64,000 bases of DNA from Terfezia claveryi (Eukaryota > Ascomycota > Pezizomycetes > Pezizales > Pezizaceae): the NCBI GenBank assembly GCA_015179025.1, contig WHUX01000196.1, forward strand, positions 34,362 through 98,361, read 5' to 3'. The notes beneath the pieces are model-generated. The model was not told the origin of the DNA, searched no databases, and saw only the letters and a program-made list of their open reading frames with translations. Positions 9,651-20,605 of this stretch are shown here, piece after piece (positions within the stretch are counted from its first letter, which is position 1; each line of letters opens with the position of its first letter). A program made the translations under genes and the position numbers.

Positions 9651-12119
9651 CTTACAGGAAATTCATTTAAGCCGGTCAATATGTTTCAGTTATTTTGGTT
9701 AGTGCGTGGCTTACGCCCCGTACCTAAATGATACAGGATTCTACAGAAACTTATTGACACCACTAGTATGTTGTGCAAACAGGGGGATATCAGGTAGAGG
9801 AGTCCAGGAGCGTCCAAAAAATCAGTGACTCTCAATTGCATGCGTTGAATTTCAAGAGTCTCCATCCGTTCTTTTTCTCATGGTTTAGTACATTCTGTAG
9901 CTAGCTCGGTTATATTGTCTGTGAGTGCAAATTGGACCCTGCCTGATGGCACAGAAGAAGGTCATGGTTTTCGAGGTAGCATTGAAGTCTGACTTCCATT
10001 TCGTGGTTGATACTGCCACTATGCTGTTCATCTTCCGTTGTGCTGTGCCTATCACTACTAATCTGGTATGCAGCTTTTCTTGACTGAAACTTCTCTTGCT
10101 ACGAGCATATGTACAGTATATACCATATGGTATGTGACTAAGTGAAAAAAGAAAAACTTATTCCCATAATGAAAATAAACTTAATTAGTATTGGGAGGGG
10201 TGGAGGTATACTGATATCTGGTATGTTTATAACGAGGGTCTTTTGAGCTTATGATCACGTGAACTGAAACATCAAGAGCTTCTTGGACACCTGAATACCT
10301 GAACCATACAGAACCTGGAGGTTAACAGTGTATGCAGTGCATAGAGAGATTGCAATACCTACTGTGTATAGGTATGGTGTTCAGTACAATATGTACTGTA
10401 GCTTGCCGTACAGTAGATATATTTACAACAAACAAACGTAAAAACAAACCAATGTAAATATAACAATAGCCAACAAACGACAAATGACGGACTATGCAGG
10501 AACAACTCCACATAAGATTCTTACTAATGCTTCCTGTTAGTCTGGTTGGCACGCTTCCCATATATGGCCACCTACCTAAAGTTGCTTAGTATCATAATAC
10601 CCTCCATGAACGTATCCTTCAGACGTAGCTCGCATCGGTCCTAGAACATATATGCACACACACACCTCTGGTGGCGGCCGGCAGTGATTTATCTACTCTA
10701 CAGTATGCTGGCGGTGGTTGCATTCTACTAGAGATATAGATCGAGGAGTGACACAATTGGAAGCACTTCAGACAAATCGACAGAAGTACCTATTATAGTA
10801 TCGCCGCACCACTAATATTAAACCACTATGCCCAATACAAGCAAGTATCTGTATTTCACATAGCAATGCTGAATATGAATGCAGAGAATAGTAGTCAATA
10901 TTTTGATCTCGAAAAATTGCACAATACCATTCAGTTTTCACCAAGTAGTACATCATTACCCATCTGCAGACTCAAATATCAGAAGCCATGATTCCGATTT
11001 CTGCGGACGCTCTACACCACCATACACTCTTGTTTGAGCTCAATAACCAGTCATATATTTGCTGACAAATTTGATGAGGTATGGCAATATTTCTATCTAC
11101 TCCATTTACGGATATAAAAAGCTTACATCAGAGGTATTTCAATGCAAAACCAGGTACAATATACGAGTGTGGAAATAGGAGTGTCGGCAATTTTTTGTCT
11201 ACATCTTATTGCACGATTTATCCTATAAGTAAGAAAAACCCAGCTATTTCTTATAGGATCCAGGTAAGGTGCAAAACAGTACTTTCTTAATCGCATGTAC
11301 TTATTTATACGCAGATTGCTAAGTATAACTACTGGTGTTATCATTGTATTGCCGATACTTTAAGAATAATCTGAAATTCTCAATTTATTGACATACGAAA
11401 GTGTTAACAGATCATGACTGTATTAACCTCTGAACCAAATTGGAATATTAGATGGAGGTCTAATCGATTGGGAAATACATGAATCTATTGCAGTCGCTGG
11501 GATAGCTCCACCTAGGTATACCGTTATCAATTCTTTTTTTTGGGGGTAAATCAGTACTCGTAAACCTTTATCAATACAAGTGGATTATATACCAAATTGA
11601 GTAATTATTTAAATTGCCCGTGAGCGGCACTGTGGGTATGCCGCCCGCGAGCGGCCCAGAACATATGTATGTGTATATGTGTAAATAAATCTATTTACTG
11701 TATGTGCTAGAAGCTCCATATTATATACATAAGAAGGCGCCAAAGACATGCCGTATGACGTTGGGTGACGAGTATGAAGCTAATGGTGGCTATCTTGTGA
11801 TGAATATGGCGGCACTCGCTTGTTGACACTTGCCTGTCTTACGCATAATAACACATCTCGAACATAAGCTAATACAGACAACTTGAGCATAAGCTATTGC
11901 TTGAGGCAGCACTCAAAATAGGAGGTTGTATATGGGTAATTTGGGATTGATCTAGAATGTGAGGATGAGCTTGATCCTGAGAAACCATAGGGTGCTTATC
12001 CCCGCACCACCAACCAGCCACAAGATAATGGTGGAAGCCTTCTTTAGTGTTTTGTAGCGGTTCCTCGCCGGGAGAAGATACTTTAGGCCTACACTTGGCG
12101 TTCGTTTCTTTCATTTTTT
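9651..12119. other. Long stretch without a gene
   Basis: About 2.5 kb with no coherent coding frame. It holds one copy of TAGTCTGGTTGGCAC (10538-10552) and a short inverted GC-rich phrase (gagcggc..gccgcccgcgagcggc near 11623-11656). AT content is high and decayed transposon sequence is likely, but no family is recognised. Confidence 0.35.
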
Positions 12120-12930
12120 AATAATATGGTACTTCTGTCTGTTCGAGTAGATTTTCCGGGTTTGGACGGGCCTCAGTCAGGCTCCTCGAGGTCATCCGGC
12201 ACTCGCATGGAGGCCTCGATCCCTTCTAGGGAGTCCGGTATTGGTTTCATTTCCTTTGGTTCACGCAATTTCCTGCTTGAGTTTATCTTTCGCATATACT
12301 TACTTTGATTTTGCCAATCGGCATTCCACCTATGGCAACCTTAGCCATTGAGATGAGAGTAGGGTTTTTTCCGCTTGCGAGTATTATTGAGCTTTCCACC
12401 TGCGAGAGTTCTTGCGAGAGGGTTTTCTTTCAGGGCTCCAGTCAGGGCCCTCGGGTTCATCCGGCACTGCCGGTTAATGACAGCAGGGAGTATCCCATTC
12501 ACGAGTCTCCTATCGTTTTGTGTATTTATCCATGTCGACTTGGTAGATTACCTTACCTTGTCCTGAATCCACCCAGGCATCTGGGTGGCTCGTTATGGTC
12601 CCGACGATTTAGTATTCTCGTTCAAACATGTTATGTTTTTCTTTCGCGTAGTTCGTAGTCAAAGGACAGTGGTATGAAGACTATATAAGGACATCCATCC
12701 CCCCTCCAGAGGACGGACAGACACAAGCAATTACTCTTCACTACAGACTCCTAAGCGAATATTCCAACTTCTCTTTACTTTATTTAGCATATTATAGATC
12801 TTAGTATGAGCAGTATATAGTTAAATAGCACACAATTCATTAGCGGAGATAACATTACTGACTCCCTGCGGAGTTTCCCCTCATAATCTCTATCTCCCCC
12901 TCTGAGGCCTTGCCTCAGTGGAATCTAACA
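12120..12930 (+). repeat. LTR-like or repeat-derived promoter region
   Basis: Two diverged direct repeats share a core of 'cagtcagg..cctcg.ggt.catccggcact' (about 12174-12208 and 12430-12466). A TATA-like ctatataagg lies at 12681-12690, followed by a pyrimidine-rich leader and a 'gccttgcctcagtgg' segment. This is how the R-U5 part of an LTR can look, but I find neither a matching second LTR nor a clear target duplication, so the call is tentative. Confidence 0.25.
12541..12600 (-). repeat. Dispersed hairpin/PPxNPGGF motif, copy 1
   Basis: GGTAGATTA...CCTGAATCCACCC with a hairpin CCACCCAGGCATCTGGGTGG. The same motif recurs at 15222-15285, 42361-42420 and 57836-57900. Read in the orientation called minus here, it encodes a peptide of the form EPPxxxGGFRTR. 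Confidence 0.6.
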
Positions 12931-13244
12931 AAAGATATGTTGGAATATCTTGTTAAGCAGCGGAGGTGCAAGCTAGGCAACACGGATGCAGAGCGGATTG
13001 ATGGCTATATGATACTCTAGTAATACGTGGAGTAGACAAGAGTTGCAGAGTGCACTTTTCGAAAAGTGAATGATGCGGAGTGAGGACTTGCTAATTCACT
13101 AAAAAAATACAGGTCCGGAGCATTGTCTATGTACATGAGAAATTCAGGGTAAGACAATGTGCAGGGATCCAATTTGAAGCAAGAGAATACAAGGATTGCG
13201 GATACCAGCCGGTTGCAACCCATTTTTTTTTAATTTTTTTTAAA
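12931..13244. other. Stretch without a gene
   Basis: No gene is seen; a T-rich tract (about 13224-13242) borders the pogo element on its left. Confidence 0.3.
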
Positions 13245-13246
13245 TA

Positions 13247-15190
13247 CAGTATCGGACGGTACAACCGGTCAGACGGTACAACCGGTCAGCTAACCTGACA
13301 AGGTTAATTCGCTATACACGGTCAAGCGCGCAACGAATATTAATATGCTACATACATGAAGATTTCTAAGGCAAGGAAGAAGGGCCACCGGAAGAGCTAC
13401 AATTAAGTTGAAAAGTATGAAGACAGTTCTGAAAGGGTTTCAAAGGTTGACGAGGCTCTGGATCAATGCCAATACTGTTTGACCGGTTGCGTTTTTTGCC
13501 TTTGGAGGTTGATTTAGTGACGGCCTTATTTTCCTTCTCTTGATCTCTTGCTTCCTTGCGAGCTGTTAAATATTCAGCAGTAGCCAATCGAGCTTTAGTA
13601 AGAACCCTCCTATCATGTTTACCTCCTCTTTGTTTATGCAGTTCGTCTTCTAGCTCTTGTGTTTTTGACTCTAGAACTCTAATCCGCACTTCTGCAGTCT
13701 GTACTCGCTTGTACAAAGTTTTAAGTATTGATTGGATGGCTTGACATTTGGGAATACCGGTAAGAAGATGACAGGCTTGTTGATACTCTTCTTCAAAATT
13801 AGACATAGCAGGTATGATTTTGATTTCGGGAGGAGGCAGTCTATTATAGACTTCGAGAGGGTTGTAGGGGTGGATGCCAGTAACACGGAAGGCCTTTTGG
13901 ATAAGCTGAAGATTTGAAAATGTGCGTTGCCGAGCAGGAAAGATGAAGTGATAGAAGTGGTGTTTTCCAATACTCGACCGTCCTAGCTGAGAGGCTTTGT
14001 CAATTTCAACATTATAATTATGCTGATATGTTGAGAAGATGCACACATCTAGAGGTTGTAGAATATGTGTTGAGTGGGATGGAAGATAAAATACAAGAAT
14101 CTTATGTTTATAACAAAACTCTAAAACATTAAAGGTTAGGTAAGATTCATGGCCATTATAGATCAACAACCATCAGGTATTAGGTTTGTTAGCAATCTTA
14201 GATTTGGTAGCTAGATGAAAGATATCACGCAGCCATAAGAATAATAACTCATGATCAATATAGCCATTTGGTGAATATCCAAAGGTATAGTTTGAACCCT
14301 CTATCTCTTTAGGATACCATCTATAATAATGACTTACACCTTTGAAGATCATCAATGGCAGTGCTACTGTTCCATCACTACAAATACATTCTACTTTTGT
14401 TACCATCTTACAATTGGTATCCTGGCAGACTGCATGCAAGCGAGTTCCTTTCTTTACCAATACTTTGCTTCTTTCTGCAACATCCATCATCACACCTTTT
14501 TCATCCAGATTATATTTTGCATCATTAGGAATATAATATTTTACATATATATTTTCCAACTTTGCAAATTAGTCTTTTAGAAAGTCCATATTAGTAGCAA
14601 TTGTCCATACTCAGTCAATTCTAACTGATAGTTTGCTCCATAACTCCTGATGTCGGTGCTAGAACTGTATAATCCAATAGTATCCTAATATAGCATTCGC
14701 ATTTCCAGGCTTCCATTAGTATATTGTATTGGCTAAATGTGATGCAGAGTAAACAGATATTGCCAAATTATTTTCCAATATATATATCAAGTATTAGGAT
14801 AAAACATCCTCCTCTGCCTCTATCAACTTTTGCTTCTATACTGAAGCCTCTTCTTTACTACATGAGTATCTATATACTCTATCTCTCAAGGTTGATTGTC
14901 ATACACCGTGTGCTGCTGCAACTTTTTGAATAGAATTGTATTCTGGTAATTCGGACTAATAGACTTTCAAAGCCTCTTATAACCATTATTCACATTCTTC
15001 AATCTCTTGACTGACCAGCATAACTTCAGCTTATATATTCTATCTACTCTCAAGTTCACCGATTTTCTGCTATTTATATTTTGCATGCACTGACTGTGAA
15101 TTATTTATATTTTGACTGCTATACCCACTTAATCCCACCTAGGTTAGCTGACTGGTTATACCATCTGACCAGTTGTACCATCCGATACTG
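13247..15190 (-). mobile_element. Complete but inactive pogo/Fot1-type transposon (1944 bp)
   Basis: Terminal inverted repeats of 50 bp (CAGTATCGGACGGTACAACC... and its imperfect inverse at 15141-15190) bound the element, and each end is flanked by TA (13245-13246 and 15191-15192), the Tc1/mariner-pogo target duplication. The TIR contains an internal direct repeat of 'ggtacaaccggtcag'. The single gene inside, on the minus strand, is a DDE transposase ruined by stops. Confidence 0.9.
13366..15130 (-). pseudogene. pogo-type DDE transposase, degenerate
   Basis: The best conserved part reads KYNLDEKGVMM (first catalytic Asp in the DE motif), then LLIYNGHESYL, where family members have D-G-H, so the second Asp is Asn here, and LPSHSTHILQPLD (third acidic residue). 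A stop (14170-14172) separates the two halves at exactly this point. Upstream (14560-14950) the frame still resembles a CENP-B-type helix-turn-helix (SKLSVRID, NMDFLKD.FAKLENIY) but carries many stops. Downstream lies a coiled-coil tail (VRIRVLESKTQELEDELHKQ) and a basic stretch (SKGKKRNRS). The enzyme would cut and paste the element between TA sites; this copy is dead twice over. Confidence 0.85.
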
Positions 15191-16508
15191 TACTCCTTAC
15201 TTCTATTCAATCCCAAAGAGGAGAGCATAAAGAGCCACTCGAAAGCTCGGGAGGATTCAGAACTGGGCAAGTTAATCTACCAAGTTCAGCAACTATGTAT
15301 AAGTTGAGGTAACTATAAACAATAAAAGAAGGAAAGTGTAAGCAATGAAAGAAGTGTCTCGTATCCTCTCCTTCTATCTTAATACCTGCCATCTGTCTAT
15401 AAAGAATAGAAAAACTTAAAAGGAAGACCCTCCCCAAAATTACTCATAGGTGAATTGGGGGGGAGGATTTCAGCTGGGGAACCAGTATTTAAAGCTACCT
15501 CTGCCTGCCATCTGTCTGTACAGGAGGCTGAAAAATGCTTCTACCACATTCCAGTCCTCTCTATCATCTTCTTTGATCTATATGGGATAGTCAATGTACT
15601 CTCAATCGGTAGCAACTATAGAGTGCAAATGTAAGAAGCTTGCATATGCGCAGAGAAAGGTGCTTGCATATATGCGCTTTCAGCTGAATATTATAATTGT
15701 AGTAATAGAGGCGTTGCCAGATAGCAGATAGCACAACAGCAATATTCGGATATATTAAATGTATATTTTAATGAACTGAAATATACAACCATCTAGACCT
15801 CTGGATTTAGATAGTATAAATAGTACTAGATAACTTTGGGATAAAACCATACATTACAATAGACTCCTTCAGTTTCACTTCCAAGTTCGATTATGACTAT
15901 ACCTCACCTATTCAGGTAGCTATATGATGGGTGCTATGAAGAGTATGGAAAATATACTTTGCGATATAAACTAAGAGTAGTATAGCGAGTAACTTCTTAA
16001 AGTGGAATATATTGTGGTGTAATATTAGGCCTTGCATACTAAGAAGTAGAAGTATTGAATCTCTTTAGAATTTTTATATTAGGTACACTTGATAAGTCTA
16101 GAATGTGTAGCTGCTCATAGGTTGGATAATGCCAATTTAATAAGCTATATGTAGTTTAAAAAAGCTTGATTTTTAGGATTAGTCTGCCTTACACTAGCCC
16201 TTCTACCTTACAAGACCAGTCATTAGTACCATGTCTATCTTATCTAGGTATTATATACTAACAATATTACTAATAGCAAAAACTTTAATTTGATGTAATT
16301 GTTTATACTACTTCACTATCTTTTGAATACATTGGAGTGGTGTTCATAGTCCAAAATAGGCTAGAAGAGTTAATAGATAATTAAAACATCCAAATCTCTG
16401 CAACTATATACATAGGCTTCTTCAAGGCAATGGCTTGTACCTTCTAGAAATCTTCTCTATAATTCTACTGTTCCCTCCATGCATCTCCTTAAGAGATAAG
16501 AAAATGCT
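15191..16508. other. Stretch without a gene between pogo and hAT elements
   Basis: Contains one copy of the dispersed hairpin motif (15222-15285) and otherwise AT-rich sequence without a credible frame. The last 8 bases (aaaatgct) are the left copy of the hAT target duplication. Confidence 0.5.
15222..15285 (+). repeat. Dispersed hairpin/PPxNPGGF motif, copy 2
   Basis: In this orientation it reads EHKEPLESSGGFRTGQVNLP and contains the hairpin gccactcgaaagctcgggag in diverged form. It sits 30 bp outside the right TIR of the pogo element. Confidence 0.55.
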
Positions 16509-16626
16509 CAGTATCACCAACCGGCTAGGCCAGCCTACAGGCCGCCAGAGGCCTGGACTGAGGGCCGAGGTTCGTGCTGGTCTGAAACAGCCTGGGCCAG
16601 CCGTGGCGGGCTATCTCATAGACTGC

Positions 16627-16822
16627 AGTCCAACTAGTCCAACCAGTCTGACCAGTCTGACTAGTCTGATCAGTCCGACCAGTCCGACCAGTCTGATCAG
16701 TCCGACCAGTCCGATCAGTCCGATCAGTCTGCCCAGTTTGGCCCAGTCCAGCGCAGTCCACCTAGTCTGCCCAGTCTGGCCTAGTCTGGCCCAGTCTGCT
16801 TAGTTTGGCCTAGTCCGACCGG
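16627..16822 (+). repeat. Left subterminal 10-bp array of the hAT element
   Basis: About 19 tandem units of the form CAGTC(C/T)GACC. A shorter array of the same unit and orientation lies near the right end. Subterminal short repeats are the usual transposase binding sites in hAT elements. Confidence 0.8.
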
Positions 16823-16983
16823 GCTGGTCTGGAATAGACAATCTAGCTATATAAGAGTATATATTTCTTGAAACAAATTTATTTTATTCTTCAGTCTCAT
16901 CGGAGTATCAGAGTATTACTGAGCAGGTATGCAATCTATCCAAATATGCTTATAATATACTAACATTTTACAAAGTATATGAA

Positions 16984-19277
16984 ATGGACAACTTCAACCC
17001 AGCAGACATAGACCTTGAGTCCGATCTATTTGATGATGATTTAGTAATTTTAAGCGACCGTAATCTGGCTGATATCACTACTACATTTGAGCACAATAAT
17101 GATTTCACTATATCTATTCAACCCTCCTCATCTAGATCGCAGGCCCCACTATCTGAAATTTCTACACTTACACTATCGGCTTCAGGATCCCAAACTACTT
17201 AGTATAATAAAAGTGTATAATGGTGCAGTTGGATATGGCTTCATGGTATATAAGTGTCACAAAATAGGAAACCTGTTTGGCGATGCTGCTTATATCACAA
17301 TAATCCAAAGCAGTATGCTTGTGGATCAACTCGACATCCTATTGAGTATCTGAGATTACAGCACTGGTTGACAGAAAAAGAACCGGTTGAGTTAGAAATA
17401 CTAAATAGTATTATCCGACAAGCATTTGGAAATAGTATACTATGAATTCAATTTAATAGTAATATATTTAAGCAGTTACTTATTCAATGGATTGTTTTAT
17501 GTCATATTTCTTTTCGGCAGGTTGAATAGCCAAGCTTTCATTTATTACTTTTTTATTTATCTTCTACTTCTGCAAGTTATACTGCTATTCCACGATGCTT
17601 ACCATATTCTAGTACTATAGTATGTACTTAGACTATGCAACTATTTTTATAATAGAAGTAAGCACTTATCCAATTGTTAGCGTCATCTTATATTCTTCAT
17701 TTTAGTTTTGATTTATGGACTTCCGGCAATCATTTAGTATTACTTGGCTTAGTTGCATATTGGATTAATACAGATGGAAAAAATTGTCATAGACTACTTG
17801 GACTGAGATGCATTCATGGAGCACATACTGGTGAAAACCAAAGTCAAATTCTACTAACTCTACTGCAAGAATATTTTTTGGTCCATAAAATTAGTTATTT
17901 CATATTAGATAATGCTACTAATAATGACTCTGCTCTTCTCTATTTATCTCAGCAGTTAAAGGATATTGGTATAAAGTTTAATCCTGTAGAAAGCCAATTA
18001 AGATATATTGGTCATGTTATTAATTTAGTAGTCAAGGCATTTTTATATGGACAGGATTATATAGATAAAAATGATACTAATGATATTGACCAGCATGATC
18101 AATTAAGAGAATGGTAAAGAGAGGACCTTATAGCAAGCTATACAATATTATTACCTATATCTGCTGGATACCACAAAGACGAGAAGAGTTTGCAAAAATT
18201 ATACAGGAAGCTCAACCTAACAAGACAGTATTTCAACCAATTATAGCTAATCTTACTCGATAGAATAGCGACTTTAAGGCCTTAAAGCGAGCTTTACAAT
18301 TACGAAATGGCTTTGAAGTTTTTATTGTAAGATATATTCGAGATGGCTTACAAGATGATCAATTAGATATAGATGATTGGGCAGAGCTACAAGATATTAT
18401 TAATATTTTGGAACCTTTTCATCATTGTACACTGGAGCTTGAAGGCTATAGAGGTAATGGAGCACTTTATGATTTACTTCCAACTATGGACTATTTTCTC
18501 GAGTATTTAGAAACTGCCAAATCAAGTCATATAGCAGCAAACTCAACACCTCACCTAATCAGTTCTATTCTACTCGCATGGCAGAAACTTGATAAGTATT
18601 ATGTCTTAACTGATTCTAATACTGCAATATATGCTGCAGTTGTGCTCCATCCTAGTATGAAGTTTGAATACTTTGAAATAAACTAGGCAGAACATCCTAC
18701 ATGGATAGAGAGTGCACGGAATAAAGTAACTCTTTTATGGGAAACATGGTATGTATATTCCTAGTCCATATTAGTAAAGACTGATCTATATCTAATATTG
18801 TATGGATTTAGCTACAAACAAGCAATACCAACTACAACAACTCCACCGACTGCAAGTTTCTCTCATACACCAGCAATTGTTGACTCTACATTAAACAATT
18901 GGAAGAATAAGCGTAGTCCTCGCATACGTCAAAAGGATGAACTCGAACATTTTGTATTATCTACTATTGTTGAAACCGATAACCCTAGACTCTGGTGGAT
19001 TCAGCACCAAGCAGACTATCCACAGCTTTCTATAATGGCACTTAGCTTGCTTGCAATCCCAGCTATGAGTTCTGAGGTTGAACGGGTTTTTAGTAGTATA
19101 GGCTTGATGGTAACAGACCGGCGAAACCGGCTTAAGGAGGATATCATTGAAGCAGCAGAGTGTATGAAATCATGGCAGGCAGATGGAGGACTGGTTGCAT
19201 TTGGAGAGACGGAACAAGTATGCACTATGTTAGAGCAATTAGAGATTAAGAGTGCGGCGATAGGGCTTTCAGAGTAG
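16984..19277 (+). pseudogene. hAT-family transposase, probably broken into several frames
   Basis: A first frame begins at the ATG at 16984 (MDNFNPADIDLESDLFDDD) and is acidic. A second frame (about 17254-17445) has spaced Cys/His (CCLYHNNPKQYACGSTRH), resembling a BED-type zinc finger. The RNase H-like core starts near 17700 (FDLWTSGNHLVLLGLVAYWI; DNATNNDSALL) and runs to 18117. It resumes at 18408 (LELEGYRGNGALYDLLPTMD) and ends with the hAT C-terminal dimerisation region at 18798-19277 (WWIQHQADYPQLSIMALSLL, then SSEVERVFSSIG). Stops and shifts near 17203, 18118 and 18687 interrupt it; some could be introns, but a TAA within well conserved coding sequence suggests decay. The enzyme acts in the nucleus on the element's own ends. 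Confidence 0.85.
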
Positions 19278-19407
19278 TACTGGGTAGTTTGGTTGTATTC
19301 TTCATATTTACTACAAAAATCATGATATCTTTTTACTCCGCGCCCATATCTGTTATATAGTAACTCTCAGTTGTATAGCCATCTTCATTCTCAGAATCTT
19401 GGTCTGA

Positions 19408-19512
19408 TGATCCAGTCCGACCAGTCCGACCAGTCCGGCCCAGTCCGACCAGTCCGCCCAGTCCGCCCAGTCCGGCCCAGTCCGCCCAGTCTGGCCCAGT
19501 CCGCCCAGTCCA
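19408..19512 (+). repeat. Right subterminal 10-bp array of the hAT element
   Basis: About ten tandem CAGTCCG(A/C)CC units in the same orientation as the left array, not inverted. About 125 bp separates it from the right end. Confidence 0.8.
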
Positions 19513-19642
19513 TCTACTACCTGCTCTTGTGGGTATGCATGCCGGCCTGACAATTCAGGCCAGTCCGCGGCTGAGTTCAAGCCGGTCCAGGCCGACCTGG
19601 GCCTGCTTGACGGCCGGACTGGCCGGCCCGATCAAAATACTG

Positions 19643-20490
19643 AAAATGCTCGTCTGTACTTCTTCCATCCCTCTCCTGCTCAAGGTCTTCTTCATCAGAC
19701 CAAAAGAACTCGTCTTCCTTAATTGCCATTGCTCTAGCGGTACAGGCAACTCGCATGAGAGCCTCATGTAAGCTGAGGAGATCGGGATGGGGAAGGGGGT
19801 AGTCGACATGGTCAGGGGTTGTCAAACTAAAAGTAAAGCCGATTTCAACCGTGACTGGTGCCCTTCTCCTTTGCAGGCATAATCCTGAGCAAAAGATGAC
19901 TCACAGCCATCTCCAAACCGCCCTTTAACCAGTGTTGGATCCCTTCCTTCTTCCATAGGTACCCCGGGATCGAGAATTTGTGTCAAGTCCTAGTCACCTT
20001 CGCCTTGCAGCACAACTAGCTCTTCGTCTCCCTGATCATCGCCTTCCCTAGCCCCGTCCCTATCAGCCCCATGATCATTCTCAAAATCGTGCTGAATTTC
20101 ATCATCTGCAGGAACTGTATCACATTCTTTTATTAGAATCGGGACTGTGTCCGTTACAAAAGCACTACTCACCAGGTAATCGAGACCAATATTGAGGCAC
20201 CCACGAAAACCTAACCTCATACTCACTTAATTGACCATTCAAGTCCAAACCCGCCAGAGGGTCACCAACGGGCTCTAGTACGAACAATCCATGGCCAAAC
20301 TCCTCATGGTGGCCCAGACTAAGACAGAGGAGATTCTCTAGGCGGTTTATCTGAGTTTGTCCAGACCTCTCCTGCCCCATTGGGACTTGAAGCAGGTTAT
20401 TTGTCACATTCTCTACCACAAAAGGTCCAGCGAACACGGAAGGTCCAGCAACGTTCGCCAGTAGAAACACCCCTATGGCGCCTCGCTAAA
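19643..20490 (-). pseudogene. Orphan gene interrupted by the hAT insertion
   Basis: No family is recognised. On the minus strand a frame (20470 to about 20228) reads GPFVVENVTNNLLQVPMGQE and ends at a good donor (caattaa|gtgagt). Further down, an acidic frame (19825-19643) starts MTTPDHVDYPLPHPDLLSLH and runs into the hAT target site at SDEEDLEQERDGRSTDEHF. If the element is mentally removed with one copy of its 8-bp duplication, the frame would end three codons later at a TAA. Another acidic frame (20226-19990) may be a middle exon. The exon chain is unresolved, and whether this was one gene is inference. Confidence 0.35.
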
Positions 20491-20605
20491 ACCCCTTGAA
20501 AGTAGAAATTGAAGTGGAACAAAAGTGTACCTAATAACCGCCCCCGGGAATGAGGCAGAAAGTATCATAAAGGAAAGTGTTGTACGTGTAGAAATAATCT
20601 TACCC

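Larger units (their letters stand above)
16509..19642 (+). mobile_element. hAT transposon with exact 8-bp target duplication (3134 bp)
   Basis: The element starts CAGTAT and ends ATACTG, and the 8 bases outside each end are identical (AAAATGCT at 16501-16508 and 19643-19650), the length hAT transposases duplicate. Behind the short TIRs lie GC-rich subterminal regions with 10-bp arrays. The gene inside is hAT-type. The perfect duplication indicates that both ends are those of one insertion. Confidence 0.93.
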
